Shown here: positions 14,250-22,441 of the stretch, one piece after another
How the letters are laid out: the number at the start of each line of letters is the position of its first letter
Position numbering within the stretch: position 1 is the stretch's first letter
Position numbers and translations under genes: made by a program
NCBI GenBank assembly: GCA_009602725.1
Contig: WELB01000249.1
Location: 36,937 to 74,341, forward strand
Source: Spirogloea muscicola
Taxonomy: Eukaryota; Streptophyta; Zygnematophyceae; Spirogloeales; Spirogloeaceae
DNA length: 37,405 bases
Direction: 5' to 3'
Notes under the pieces: model-generated
The model's database searches: none
What the model was told of the DNA's origin: nothing
Seen by the model: only the letters and a program-made list of their open reading frames with translations

Positions 14250-14650
14250 TAGACATCATTGTTGTCGTCGTCGTGGTCGGCATCGTCGTCGTTGCTGACA
14301 ATCATCGTCATCGTCTTCCACGCCATGTTGGGGCAGCGCGCCGCGCTCCGCAGCATCGTGGGCATCTTTCTTGCAGACTGCGAAGAAAGGTGAGAGAATA
14401 AACCCCATCTCCTCCCTCGTCGTCGTCGTTGTCGTTGTCGTCGTCGTCGTTGTCAGCTTCGTCGTCGTCGTCGTCGTCATCCACGAGCCATCTTAGTGCC
14501 ACATCTCGTGTCCTTGGCGTCAAAGGCATCCATGGGTTGTCTAGTCGTCATCTACAAGCCATCCTAGAGGGCAATTCCATGTCCTCGGCTGTGTGGGCAT
14601 CCATGGGAGAAAGTCTTCGTCGTCGTCGTCGTCGTAGTTTGTGCTGCAGC
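14250..14650. repeat. GTC/TCG triplet-rich low-complexity block
   Basis: Three runs of imperfect GTC/GTT/TCG triplets at about 14260-14312, 14415-14480 and 14605-14640. On minus they translate as Asp-rich strings. Triplet periodicity alone does not show coding. Confidence 0.8.
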
Positions 14651-14676
14651 TGCCTCATCTGCTGCGACATGTAGAT

Positions 14677-15198
14677 TTAGCATGTCCCAGCAATGAAGCG
14701 TCCTCGTTCAAGCCATGGGGAAGCCACTGGCGGCGGGTTGTCCCAGTTTAACAAATCCTCGCCGTCTTCTGGCGAGGGTAGTGGCGGTGGTTGTGGTGAC
14801 GGCGTAGGCGGCAGTGACAGCGTTGATAGCCAAACAACCTCTGGTTGAAGGCGTGATGGTGCTGGTGGTAGCAGCCCTGGTGCTGGAGGCAAGCGTGCTT
14901 CGGGTACTGGCATGTCCTCCTGCCGCATTGCATCGCGAGGTCCAGGGTCTTGCTGCCGCATGCCCTCGATAACCCGCTGCCGGAACTCGACCTCGGCTAT
15001 GCTTGCCGCTTACAGAGCTCGTAATCTTGCCGCGTCCCGTCGTTCACCCAGTCGGCTCTGGTTTATCCTGAGTTGCTGAAGGTGCCCCCGAATGTCTCGT
15101 TGTAGGTCTGGCAAGTCCGCGGCCGTCGCCGCTCGAATCGCCGCTTGCTCTTGTAGCCAAGCCCTCCGGCGTGGAGAGTCCGGCGGAGGAGCCGCCAT
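14677..15198 (-). pseudogene. gag-like ORF with an in-frame stop
   Basis: On minus a frame starts ATG at 15198 (MAAPPPDSPRRRAWLQEQ), rich in Arg, Gln, Ala and Leu. It hits TAA at about 15010 and then continues in the same frame (AASIAEVEFRQRVIEG) to 14677, becoming proline-rich. Composition, orientation matching the LTR at 13098, and size suit the start of a retrotransposon gag. This is inference; no zinc knuckle or conserved gag motif is visible. Confidence 0.35.
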
Positions 15199-15343
15199 GG
15201 CGCGCGGCAGGCGTCGGTGTCATGTGGCGCGCTACCCGAAACGGTAGGTGGCGGTGTGTTGAGAATGGCAATTCCTCTGTTGTGAAGCTGGCGTCAACCT
15301 TTCCGGTCAATAGGTAGACTTGACTGAATGGAAAGCCACAGTG

Positions 15344-15361
15344 CTAACCTAACCCTAACCC
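15344..15361. repeat. Short telomere-like run
   Basis: CTAACCTAACCCTAACCC, about three telomere-like units in an interstitial position. Too short to be more than suggestive. Confidence 0.5.
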
Positions 15362-15614
15362 AGGTAGACTACAGCAGACTTCCCGGAGGTTGCGTAGTGC
15401 AGCGAGGAGCCGCCAAGTGGCGGCACCACAGGGCCTGGCCGCCGGCCTTGGCCGGTGAGCAGGTCAGGATGGGTCAAGGGTTGACTAGAGGCAGACCATG
15501 ACCGGCGCCGTCCATGGCCGACCAGACCTTTTTGGTGACCCGGTGCCCGACGCGCTTTGACGGCTAAGAATAACAAGCACTTCTCCCTTCTCCCTTCTCG
15601 TACTTTATTATTCT

Positions 15615-15745
15615 TTTTTGGGCTGGCTTTTCCAGCCCCTATCCTCAATGGGCGAGCCCTTTCTTGCTCTTTCTTTCTTCTTTGACGGCGGGCTCGGACA
15701 CTCACCCACATAAGGCGGGCACATGCCCCCCCCCCCGCCCACCCT
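15615..15745. repeat. Hairpin-unit copy plus a segment duplicated at 16345-16425
   Basis: A perfect stem GGGCTGG (15620-15626) / CCAGCCC (15632-15638) with loop CTTTT is followed by the standard CTATCCTCAATGGGCGAGCC. Next comes a stretch (CTTTGACGGCGGGCTCGG, then CACATAAGGCGGGCACATGC) that is repeated almost exactly at about 16370-16422. Confidence 0.85.
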
Positions 15746-15829
15746 TCTTCTTGGCATTTCACAGCCGACTCTTTCATATCAGCAGCCGCTTTCTCTTTCT
15801 TCTTGGGCTTCTTGTACTCTGCTCATTCT

Positions 15830-15942
15830 TTTTTGGGCTGGCTGTTCCAGCCCCTATCCTCAATGGGCGAGCTCTTTCTTGCTCTTTCTTTCCGCGGGCT
15901 CGTGGGCTCAGGTATATCGGATGCGCCTCTCTATATCCCTGC
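15830..15942. repeat. Hairpin-unit copy fused to a LINE tail
   Basis: Perfect stem GGGCTGG (15835-15841) / CCAGCCC (15847-15853), loop CTGTT, then CTATCCTCAATGGGCGAGC. From about 15909 the plus strand reads AQVYRMRLSISLQRSM, the start of the LINE tail that continues into the inverted repeat. Confidence 0.85.
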
Positions 15943-16712
15943 AGCGGTCCATGGCCCACGCTCTGCATCTGCGAGCTGGCCGTGCTCTCGCTGCGGGCTC
16001 TGGCTTTCGTCAGGGTGATAGCTTCCCGGAAGAAAGGGCTCGCCCATTGAGGATATGGGCTGGAACAGCCAGCCCAAGAAAAAGAATGAACACAGTTCAA
16101 GAAGGGGGCTAATCGAAGCACTTAGGTGAAGCACTACTTCCCGGCAGCTAGTCTGTCGGATCTGAGGCTCCTCACTCGTACTTACTGAGTGATCCATCCT
16201 CCCCCTGTTTTACCATAGCATCCTCAGGCCCCTTTGTAGCTGCTCACCGCTCTTAGGCCCCTCTGAACCTTTGTGATTTCTTTTTGGGCTGGCTTTTCGC
16301 AACCCTTGCCCCCATTGGGAGTGCCACTTCTTCTTTCTTTCTTCATGCGCCCCGCGCGCCTTCTCTCTTCTTTGACGGCGGGCTCGGACACTCACCCACA
16401 TAAGGCGGGCACATGCCCCCACCCAGCTCATAGAGAGAAGTGGCACTCCCAATGGGGGCAAGGGCTGCGAAAAGCCAGCCCAAAAAGAATTGACAAAGGT
16501 TCGAAGGGGCCGAAAAAGCGTGGAGCAGCTACAAAGGGGACTGAAGAGGCTAAGGTAGAGCAGGAAGAGGATGGATCACTCGGTAGTGACGAGTGAGGAG
16601 CCTCAGATCCGACAGACTAGCTGTCGGAAAAGTATCCCCCTGTTGAAAGCCGGAGGCCGCAGCGAGAGCACGGCCAGCACGCAGATGCAGAGCGTGGGCC
16701 ATGGACCGCTGA
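15943..16712. repeat. Large inverted repeat of two LINE tails, arms about 280 bases
   Basis: The left arm (15943-16331, less an insertion at 16030-16144) and the right arm (16433-16712, reverse complement) carry the same series in opposite orientations. The series is GCAGCGGTCCATGGCCCACG, the HALHLRAGRALAA codons, the SLSDLRLLTR tail, the GGCCCCTTTGTAGCTGCT box, hairpin GGGCTGGCTTTTCGCARCCC and CCCCCATTGGGAGTGCCACTTC. The spacer is about 100 bases. The left tail stops with TGA at 16186-16188. The right tail has CGA in that position and reads through. Confidence 0.9.
16030..16136 (-). mobile_element. 107-base hairpin mobile unit with 8-base target duplication
   Basis: CTTCCCGG occurs at 16022-16029 and again at 16137-16144. 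Between them lies a unit with the perfect stem GGGCTGG (16057-16063) / CCAGCCC (16069-16075), loop AACAG. It begins AAGAAAGGGCTCGCCCATTG and ends GAAGCACTTAGGTGAAGCAC-TA. It interrupts a LINE tail between the codons for FP and AAS. Removing the unit and one 8-mer rejoins the frame as DSFPAASLSDLRLLTR, which is how the uninterrupted copy at 18957-19010 reads. The unit is inserted opposite to the LINE tail. It has no ORF and no terminal inverted repeat that I can see. Confidence 0.85.
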
Positions 16713-17189
16713 AGAAAGAGCTCGCCCATTGAGGATAGAAAATTTTCGTGTATTTGAAATAATCGAAGGCCAGTATGGCCAAGTACAGAGGTAAGCACAT
16801 CTTATGACGTAGCAGCTAGCATCTAGCAGCTACTGGAGCTGCTAGTGGAGTGAGGCAGCAGCTGTGCCAGGAGGAATGGAGGGGTGTCGGCTGACGAAAG
16901 CACCGCCCTTGGGGCACGCCGGTCGTGAGGGGCCATCCCGTACGGGAGGGTGTCAGCTCACGCACGCCCGGGCCTGCTTGTCACACCCCGGGCGCGCCGA
17001 GCTGGGACCTCGCCCAATCAGGACCGCCGGCTGCCACCTGGCCGTGCAACTTGCAGATGCGAGGAGGGAGGAAGCGAGGGAGGGAAGAGAGAAGGTCACT
17101 TTTCCGTTTTACAGAAGACGAACTTTCCAGCAGAGGGCGATGGCTGCTAGAGCGGGAGAGGGAGATGGCGGGGTGCGAAGAAAATGCTC
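16713..17189. other. Partial hairpin flank, then GC-rich unassigned sequence
   Basis: CTCGCCCATTGAGGATA at about 16720-16737 is the flank of a hairpin unit that breaks off before the stem. At about 16760-16800 GGCCAGTATGGCCAAGTACAGAGG resembles 17378-17400. The rest (16860-17100) is GC-rich with no recognisable gene. Confidence 0.5.
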
Positions 17190-17525
17190 GTCCATAGAGA
17201 AGAGGGGCTGGCAAAGCCAGCTATGAAAAATTTGAACAATGCCCAAAGCTAAAAGAAAAGGTGCCGAAAAAGGACTACACTACAAAAAACGGGACGATGC
17301 GGAGGGGAACAAAGAAAGAAAGAGAGAGAGAGAACAAGAGAGGGAGAAGAATGCGTGTATATTAAGAGATGGGGAGGCCATGTGTGGCCAAGTACAAAGG
17401 CAAGCACATTGGACAAATGTACGTCACCTGCTGCTAAGCTGACCCGCTCAGTAACCACGAGTCAGCACATAGAGGTCGCTAGCTGACGCTCGAATACCGG
17501 ACGGCAATTGACTAGCTCTTGTGCC
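17190..17525 (-). repeat. Repeat block with hairpin and LINE tail, ends at assembly gap
   Basis: Hairpin GCTGGC/GCCAGC with an AAA loop (17207-17221). It is followed by a stretch through GGACTACACTACAAA that matches 37205-37310. From about 17373 a second segment (GGCCAAGTACAAAGGCAAGC, then AAATGTACGTCACCTGC) matches 28253-28412. On minus a LINE tail SDLYVLTRGY ends with TGA at 17448-17450. Confidence 0.75.
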
Positions 17526-17590
17526 NNNNNNNNNNNNNNNNNNNNNNNNNNNNNNNNNNNNNNNNNNNNNNNNNNNNNNNNNNNNNNNNN
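17526..17590. other. Assembly gap, 65 N
   Basis: Run of N. The repeat on its left (17373-17525) and the GC-rich sequence on its right are unrelated, so the join may be incorrect. Confidence 1.
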
Positions 17591-17639
17591 CCTGGCCTGC
17601 GTCCGTTTCAGAAGCTGCTAGAGGTATGGAGCAGCAGCA

Positions 17640-17955
17640 GTGGCAGGAGGGGGCGCCCAAGGGAGCCGCGGGGCCTGGCACAGCGGTGGCGGGGGCGGCG
17701 AGGAGGACTGAAGCCGCCGCCGTCGCCGTCGCCGGGCGCCACGACGGTCGGGGGCAGAAGAAAGGCTTGAGGAGGATGACTGGAGGAGCTCGGCAGCCGG
17801 CAAGGCGCCTGAGGGGGGCCCGGGAGCCTGGCGCAGCTTTGAGCGGAGCGCCCGAGGAAGCCCCGCGGCCTGGCGCGGCCATGAGCGCGGCGGAGCGAGC
17901 GCGCCAGCCGGCGGCAGCAGGGGGCAATGGAGCCGCCGCCGTCGCCGCCGGCCAA
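17640..17955. repeat. GC-rich diverged direct repeat
   Basis: Two related stretches, about 17660-17740 and 17848-17952. Both start GCGCCC-AGG-AGCC, contain GCCTGGC-C-GC and end in CCGCCGCCGTCGCCG. The open frame across it is low-complexity Ala/Gly/Arg and I do not call it a gene. Confidence 0.6.
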
Positions 17956-18066
17956 AAAAGAATGAGCAGAGTTCAAGAAGCCCAAGAAGAAGGGGGCCAG
18001 GCGAAGCACTAAGGCGAAGCACTAAGAAAGAAGCACACAAGTAGAAACAAAGCAGCTACTAACTAC
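17956..18066 (-). repeat. 3' flank of the LINE fragment with half a hairpin unit
   Basis: Downstream (minus) of the LINE stop is a duplicated GCTTAGTGCTTCGCC, then GGCCCCCTTCTT and CTCATTCTTTTTTGGC, the standard lead-in to the hairpin. The copy stops at the stem, replaced by GC-rich sequence. Confidence 0.6.
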
Positions 18067-18880
18067 TCAGTAACCCCTGCTAAGCAGTCGCAGGTCAGAG
18101 AGGCTATGTTCCTGGAAGGACGTCCCCTGGCCAGAGCCAAAGGCAGCAGCGAGGGCTCGGCCGGCACGCAGGTGCAGCGCACGGGCCATTGACCTCGGCA
18201 GCGAGACGGCCAGGCGCATGCGATACACCTGGGCGAGCGACCCGGCTGCAGGAAAGTCCACCGGCTCCCCATGGAAGCGGCGAGCGACGGCGTGACGGGC
18301 AAGCTGGTGGAGCAGTTCGAGCCACCGAGCACCCAACGCCCCGTGTGTATCGATAGCCAGCGGGAAGAACTCGTCGGCCGGCGGATGGTCAGCGTACTTC
18401 AGTTCTTATGCCCGAGCGGCGCAGGCGACCGCGTAGCCAGCCTTGGTGGCACACTGGGCTGGGTGGGAGCGGTCGAATGCGTCGGTAGTCACCACGTCCA
18501 GGAGGAGACGTGGCCCACCAGCTGGAGGGGTGGCCACCAGGTCGACACGACGGGCGTGGAGACCGTCGGCCCTGTTCCTGGAGCGGCATGACGCCGGAGT
18601 GCTCCGCAGCCACGGAGAAGCCCGCCTCCACCAGGATGCCATGCATGGCGTCCCGGAGGCGGTCATGGGCCGCTGTCCGCTCGCGGCCGTGCGAGCAGCG
18701 CAGAACGTGCGCAGCCAGCTCCCCCTGCTCGGCCCCGCGCTCACCGCACTCACATTGACGGACACCCTGGAGGCATGCGGCGGCAGGCCGAGGAGCCTGA
18801 AGGGATACAGACAGTCTCATCTGGTAGACCTGGGCCCAGGAGCCAGCGGCGTTGAAGTCAGCCGGCTCGCCGCGCCTACG
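18067..18880 (-). mobile_element. LINE 3' half: zinc knuckle, endonuclease-like region, tail; frameshifted
   Basis: Three minus frames join into one protein. First, RRGEPADFNAAGSWAQVYQM leads into a zinc-knuckle-like region QCECGERG...HVLRC and AHDRLRDAMHGILVEAGFSV. After a frameshift near 18575 comes VDLVATPPAGGPRLLLDVV, resembling a PD-(D/E)xK core. After another near 18405 comes KYADHPPADEFFPLAIDTHG and LGARWLELLHQLA, then the tail SLAQVYRMRLAVSLPRSMA and SLSDLRLLSRGY-stop (18067-18069). The order knuckle then restriction-like endonuclease after the polymerase is that of R2-type LINEs; this is recalled, not searched. The polymerase itself is missing, so this is a 5'-truncated dead copy. 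Confidence 0.65.
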
Positions 18881-18882
18881 GA

Positions 18883-18896
18883 TTTAGGGTTTAGGG
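18883..18896 (+). repeat. Two plant-type telomere heptamers
   Basis: TTTAGGGTTTAGGG, two perfect copies of the plant telomere unit. They sit directly beyond the 5' truncation point of the LINE fragment on minus. Confidence 0.7.
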
Positions 18897-18943
18897 GCCG
18901 CGACAAAGGGGTCGGAAGATGCTATGTCAGAACAGGGGGAGGA

Positions 18944-19020
18944 TGGATCACTCATCAGTAGGTACGAGTGAGTAGCCTCAGATCCGACAGACTAGCTGCC
19001 GGGAAATTATCACCCAGCTC
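18944..19020 (-). repeat. LINE tail copy, uninterrupted (empty site)
   Basis: On minus it reads NFPAASLSDLRLLTRTY-stop (TGA at 18955-18957), followed by the GATCCATCCTCCCCCTG flank. It preserves the junction that is split by the hairpin unit at 16030-16136 and so serves as its empty-site control. Confidence 0.85.
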
Positions 19021-19355
19021 ATAGTCCTCGAAATCGTCGTCCACCATACGGACGACATCGGGTTGGTTACGTCGTCCTCTACACCCAGCTACACCCAGAG
19101 TGTACAGCTCCTGGGACTTCTTACCCGCTCGCATACCACTCTGTACGGTGAAGTTCATGCGAAGCTGAATGCTCGTACCAACCCAATGTCATTCGTATGC
19201 TGGACGACGATCTTGAGGACTGTGTACGGCGTTTTCATCTGTTATTGATGAAGTGCGGCAACATGAACGCCATGGACCAAGTCTATATCAAGGCGGGCCT
19301 CCAGACCATGTGGCTGTACTTACCCAACTTGACAAGCTCACGAATGAAGCAGTAA
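19021..19355. repeat. Inverted pair of an unknown coding fragment
   Basis: Minus 19070-19021 encodes RNQPDVVRMVDDDFEDYE; plus 19173-19222 encodes SYQPNVIRMLDDDLEDC. They are about 80-85% alike at DNA level by eye, with mostly conservative protein changes. The plus copy continues as RRFHLLLMKCGNMNAMDQVY to a TAA at 19353-19355. The minus copy runs straight into the LINE tail at 18957. The parent protein is not recognised. Confidence 0.55.
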
Positions 19356-19765
19356 AATCCCCCTGATACCAGATGTGACATACCAATCCCCTCACTGTGT
19401 GTATAGGGATCAGGACGTCACAACAAAGGGCATGCAAGCAGTTACTCTCATCCATAGTTTAGCTTGATTCCTTATACTGGGCGCCAGCAAGGACAGGGGC
19501 GGCGCGCAGTCCTTCAGAAAGCAGCTTGAGCCTGTGAAGATGTCACTTAGTTGGCAAGCAACTGCCGTGGGAAAGGTGGCTCAACAGATGCATAGGAATG
19601 GATAGCTACCTCAACTAGACGGGGTAACAAGAAGGAGGTCTGCTTCTTTGGCTCTTCTTGTGGCTGTGAACTTAGGATCACTGAGTTGCTCCCCATTTTC
19701 GTCACTTGCTTTGCTGTACTCTCTGCGCATTGTGAAGTGGTGCTTCCCATAGACCTTGTCTATTT
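19356..19765. other. No gene seen
   Basis: Unremarkable composition, only short overlapping frames. Confidence 0.4.
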
Positions 19766-20110
19766 CTCAGGGCTGGCCTCTCACAGCCACCGTATCCTTC
19801 TGAAGCTCTTCTTTGAGATTGTAATGTAAACAGAGTCTTGGCGCGGGGGAGCTGGCCCAGGTGCTGCCTCGGGAGTCAATGGCGCAATATATCTTGTTCG
19901 TTTTTACCAGTGGGAGACCTAATTGCTCATATCGGCTCACAGTCGGCTGGGAGCTGGCCCAATGTGCAAAAACACCTTGCTACTTTGATTGACTGTGTGC
20001 TTTAGCGCTTTCCCTGGCCCCTTCAAAGTTCGTTCAATCTCTTTTCTGGGCTGGCCTCTCACAGCCATCGCCCACTACTGGGAGCGTCTCTCTATCTTTG
20101 AGGTGAACGG
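19766..20110 (+). repeat. Two hairpin-type 3' flanks
   Basis: Hairpins GGCTG/CAGCC with loop GCCTCTCA at 19771-19788 and 20049-20066. The second is preceded by the usual TTTAGCGCTTTCC...GGCCCCTTC and GTTCGTTCAATCTC lead-in. They match the minus-oriented copy at 21127-21144, whose loop is the complement. Confidence 0.7.
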
Positions 20111-20860
20111 CCTGCCGAATACCTCAGAAGGGCAAGGCCAGTGGCTTATGTGTCCCTTCTAGAAGGCTTGGCTGCACATGGTGACTTGTGACAGCTGTGG
20201 TGGCGCGAAGCTCAGCTGACTAAATACCGAGCCACTTGTTGACAAAGTTTTGTTGGTGAAATTGTTGGTCAGAACGGGCGCTGGGGAGGAAGATGTGAAT
20301 TGCAACACATGGACTTATCTTTGCCAACGGGGTGCAGTGATAGCCAATCCAAGTGCACGGGAATGTCACCTGCCATGCTGCGTGCAGGGCTGTGACGAAC
20401 CTGGTTCTCGTGGTGGGGAGGTGACTTATGACCTGCGGCCGGCCCGACAATGGGGTGTCGAGTCATTAGGAGAGACTCGCTGTGGAAGTTTTCTATTATT
20501 TGCCAGGAGAAGACACCCTGGCCTTACATGGAACAAGCGGCAAATCAGGTCGGAGGAGATATTCATTGGATGACTGGAGTAATTCGCTTTAGGAGGATGC
20601 ATGGAAGTGCCTGGCACATTTCTGGCCCCTTGGGACTCTTTGGTGTTGTACCACTCGACCCCATTGTCTTCTCCAATATGTTGACGTTACCGCACACCTG
20701 GTTATTTGTGACTGTATCCTGCAATTAAGCGGCACGGGATCGCGCTTGGGCTTAGCGATTGAATGTCTTCATAGGGCCACTGCCACCTCCTAGAAGAGCT
20801 GCCTCCTAAAGGGCGCCGATAGTGGACTGGACGGTGGACTTCCCAGTTGGCTCTATGACC
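20111..20860. other. No gene recognised
   Basis: A plus frame of 107 codons at 20250-20573 has no recognisable motif and overlapping frames on both strands. I do not call it a gene. Confidence 0.35.
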
Positions 20861-21715
20861 AGCGCAAGAGAAAGGCGCGCGGTGCGCTTCGAATGGGGAG
20901 GGAGGCCAAAGGAAGCCAATACACTGCAAGGAAAAGAAGGAGATCATTTTGAAGTAATTAATCATAATCAATGCAACAAAGCGGAAACGCACAACTGAAT
21001 AATTTGCAGCTGGAAAAGTGGCACCACGACTAGACCCAGAAGTAGCAGCCATAGCGCGGCCTGCCTGCAAGGGCACTGCGTGAGCCTGTGACCAGTCGAA
21101 ACAGTAGAGCTTCCAGAATGACTGGTGGCTGTGAGAGGCCAGCCCCAAAGAATGGACAAGTTCTGGAGGGGCCGGATGGCGCAAAAGCAAGATACTGATT
21201 GCTGAGACGGCAGCAAGGGGGCTCTCAGTAACCTCGAGTCAGTAAGTGCAAGTCAGAGTTGAACGGAAATGGATACCGGCATACCCAACACCTGGGCAAG
21301 CGACCCAGCGTAGTTGAAGCCGGGCAGATCCACTTGCTGTCCCTGCGGAGGATCGATGGCCCGCCGTGCAAGTCGCTGGAGAAGGTGGAAAAGCACTCTC
21401 TCTGTGCAAGTACCAAGAAGAATGGGAGCTCAATAACCCCAATTGAGCCATTTCTTTCTTTCTTATCAAGCAGCCGCAAGTCCGAGTAACTTGCTGGAAA
21501 CAAAAAAAATGGCTGCGAAATGCCAGCCCAGAAAATATGGACAAGGTCCACCCGTCGACGAGAAGAGTCACGCCGACGAGATTAAGAGCAGCCGCAAAAG
21601 CGCGGCCTGCCAGCAATTGCACTGCATGAGCCTGGGAACGCCGAACCAGGACAGAGTGCCGCATGCGGAGAGCAACTGGGCAAGCGACCCAGGAGAAGCA
21701 TCTTCAACTTGGTAG
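20861..21715 (-). repeat. Tandem chain of LINE tail / hairpin units
   Basis: Reading on minus: GSLAQLLSACGTLSW, then HAVQLLAGRAFAAALN (about 21700-21560) and hairpin GGGCTGGCATTTCGCAGCC (about 21530-21512). Next come YSDLRLLDK (about 21490), a second unit with FNYAGSLAQVLGM (about 21325-21280), SDLHLLTRGY-stop (TGA 21225-21227) and hairpin GGCTG/CAGCC (21144-21127). A third starts SQAHAVPLQAGRAMAATSG (about 21095-21040), and the GGCGCGCGGTGCGC motif lies at about 20874. Units follow head to tail. Confidence 0.75.
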
Positions 21716-21816
21716 TGGCTGGAAAAGCCCATCTAGCTACCGGCGGTGCAAACGGCGGGCGAGGTCAAACGGGAGGGCGCCCGAGGTGGGGCCGCCACGC
21801 GGCCGCGGCTCCGGCC

Positions 21817-21890
21817 CACGTGGCCGGCCAGCAGGGCGCCGCGAGGCCTTCCACGTGGCGACAGCAAAGGAAGTGGTCCAGCCACGTGGC
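21817..21890 (+). promoter_or_regulatory. Three perfect G-box/ABRE elements CACGTGGC
   Basis: CACGTGGC occurs at 21817-21824, 21852-21859 and 21883-21890, spaced 35 and 31 bases. This is the core bound by plant bZIP (ABF/ABI5, GBF) and bHLH factors. The cluster lies 550-625 bases upstream of the ATG at 22442, with a pyrimidine-rich leader between. Regulation is inferred from motif and position. The region is GC-rich, which raises the chance rate somewhat, but three identical 8-mers in 74 bases are unlikely by chance. Confidence 0.6.
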
Positions 21891-21959
21891 GCAGCCATGC
21901 GCCGCGCTGCTGCGGCTTGCAGGCCGCCTCTTTTCGTTACTTAATCAGTAGCCGCATTT

Positions 21960-22441
21960 AATCACGTCCAAACCTCCCCCCTCCCTCCCCGCTTCCCCAT
22001 CAATGCACAACCACCGGGCTCTCCCTTGTCCCCCTTCCCCCCCTCCTCCACTCCGCCCGTCCTGTCGCCCACATCGCCTCTCTCCTCTCACCCCCCCCGG
22101 GGCGTTCCAGCACCGCCCACCTGCGAGCTCCGGGTCGCCCCACCTCGCCCCATCGCTCGTGTTGCACATTCAAGCTTGACGACAACCTTGCCATCTTCCG
22201 CCCCTTTTCAGGCCTTTTACATACCCTCTCATAACCACTTCCTCGAGTCGGAGACCTTCTCCTTGCCTCTCCTTCTCTTCTTTAGCCACCGCACTCGCCG
22301 CCCTTGCTGCCGCCGCCGCCGCCCACAAGTTCCACTCCGCTGCTGCTTGTTCTCACCGAGCTCGCCATCCTCTAGTGGTCGCTAGCGGAGAGTGCCATAC
22401 CATCTCCGCTTTGTTTTTCTGCCGGAGCGGCCGCCTTCACC
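21960..22441 (+). promoter_or_regulatory. Pyrimidine-rich leader of the small gene
   Basis: Long C/T-dominated sequence (Y-patch like) from about 21968 to 22330 on the plus strand, ending before the ATG at 22442. It probably contains the core promoter and 5' UTR. No TATA box stands out. Confidence 0.45.

Noticed and set aside
16495-16515. GGTTCGAAGGGGCC as a possible B box in the hairpin repeats
   Set aside because: Deviates from the consensus in the invariant CC and varies between copies (GGTCCGAAGG, CTGGAGGGG).
17521-18012. 163-codon plus-strand frame
   Set aside because: Runs through the N gap and consists of Ala/Gly/Arg low complexity from a diverged direct repeat.
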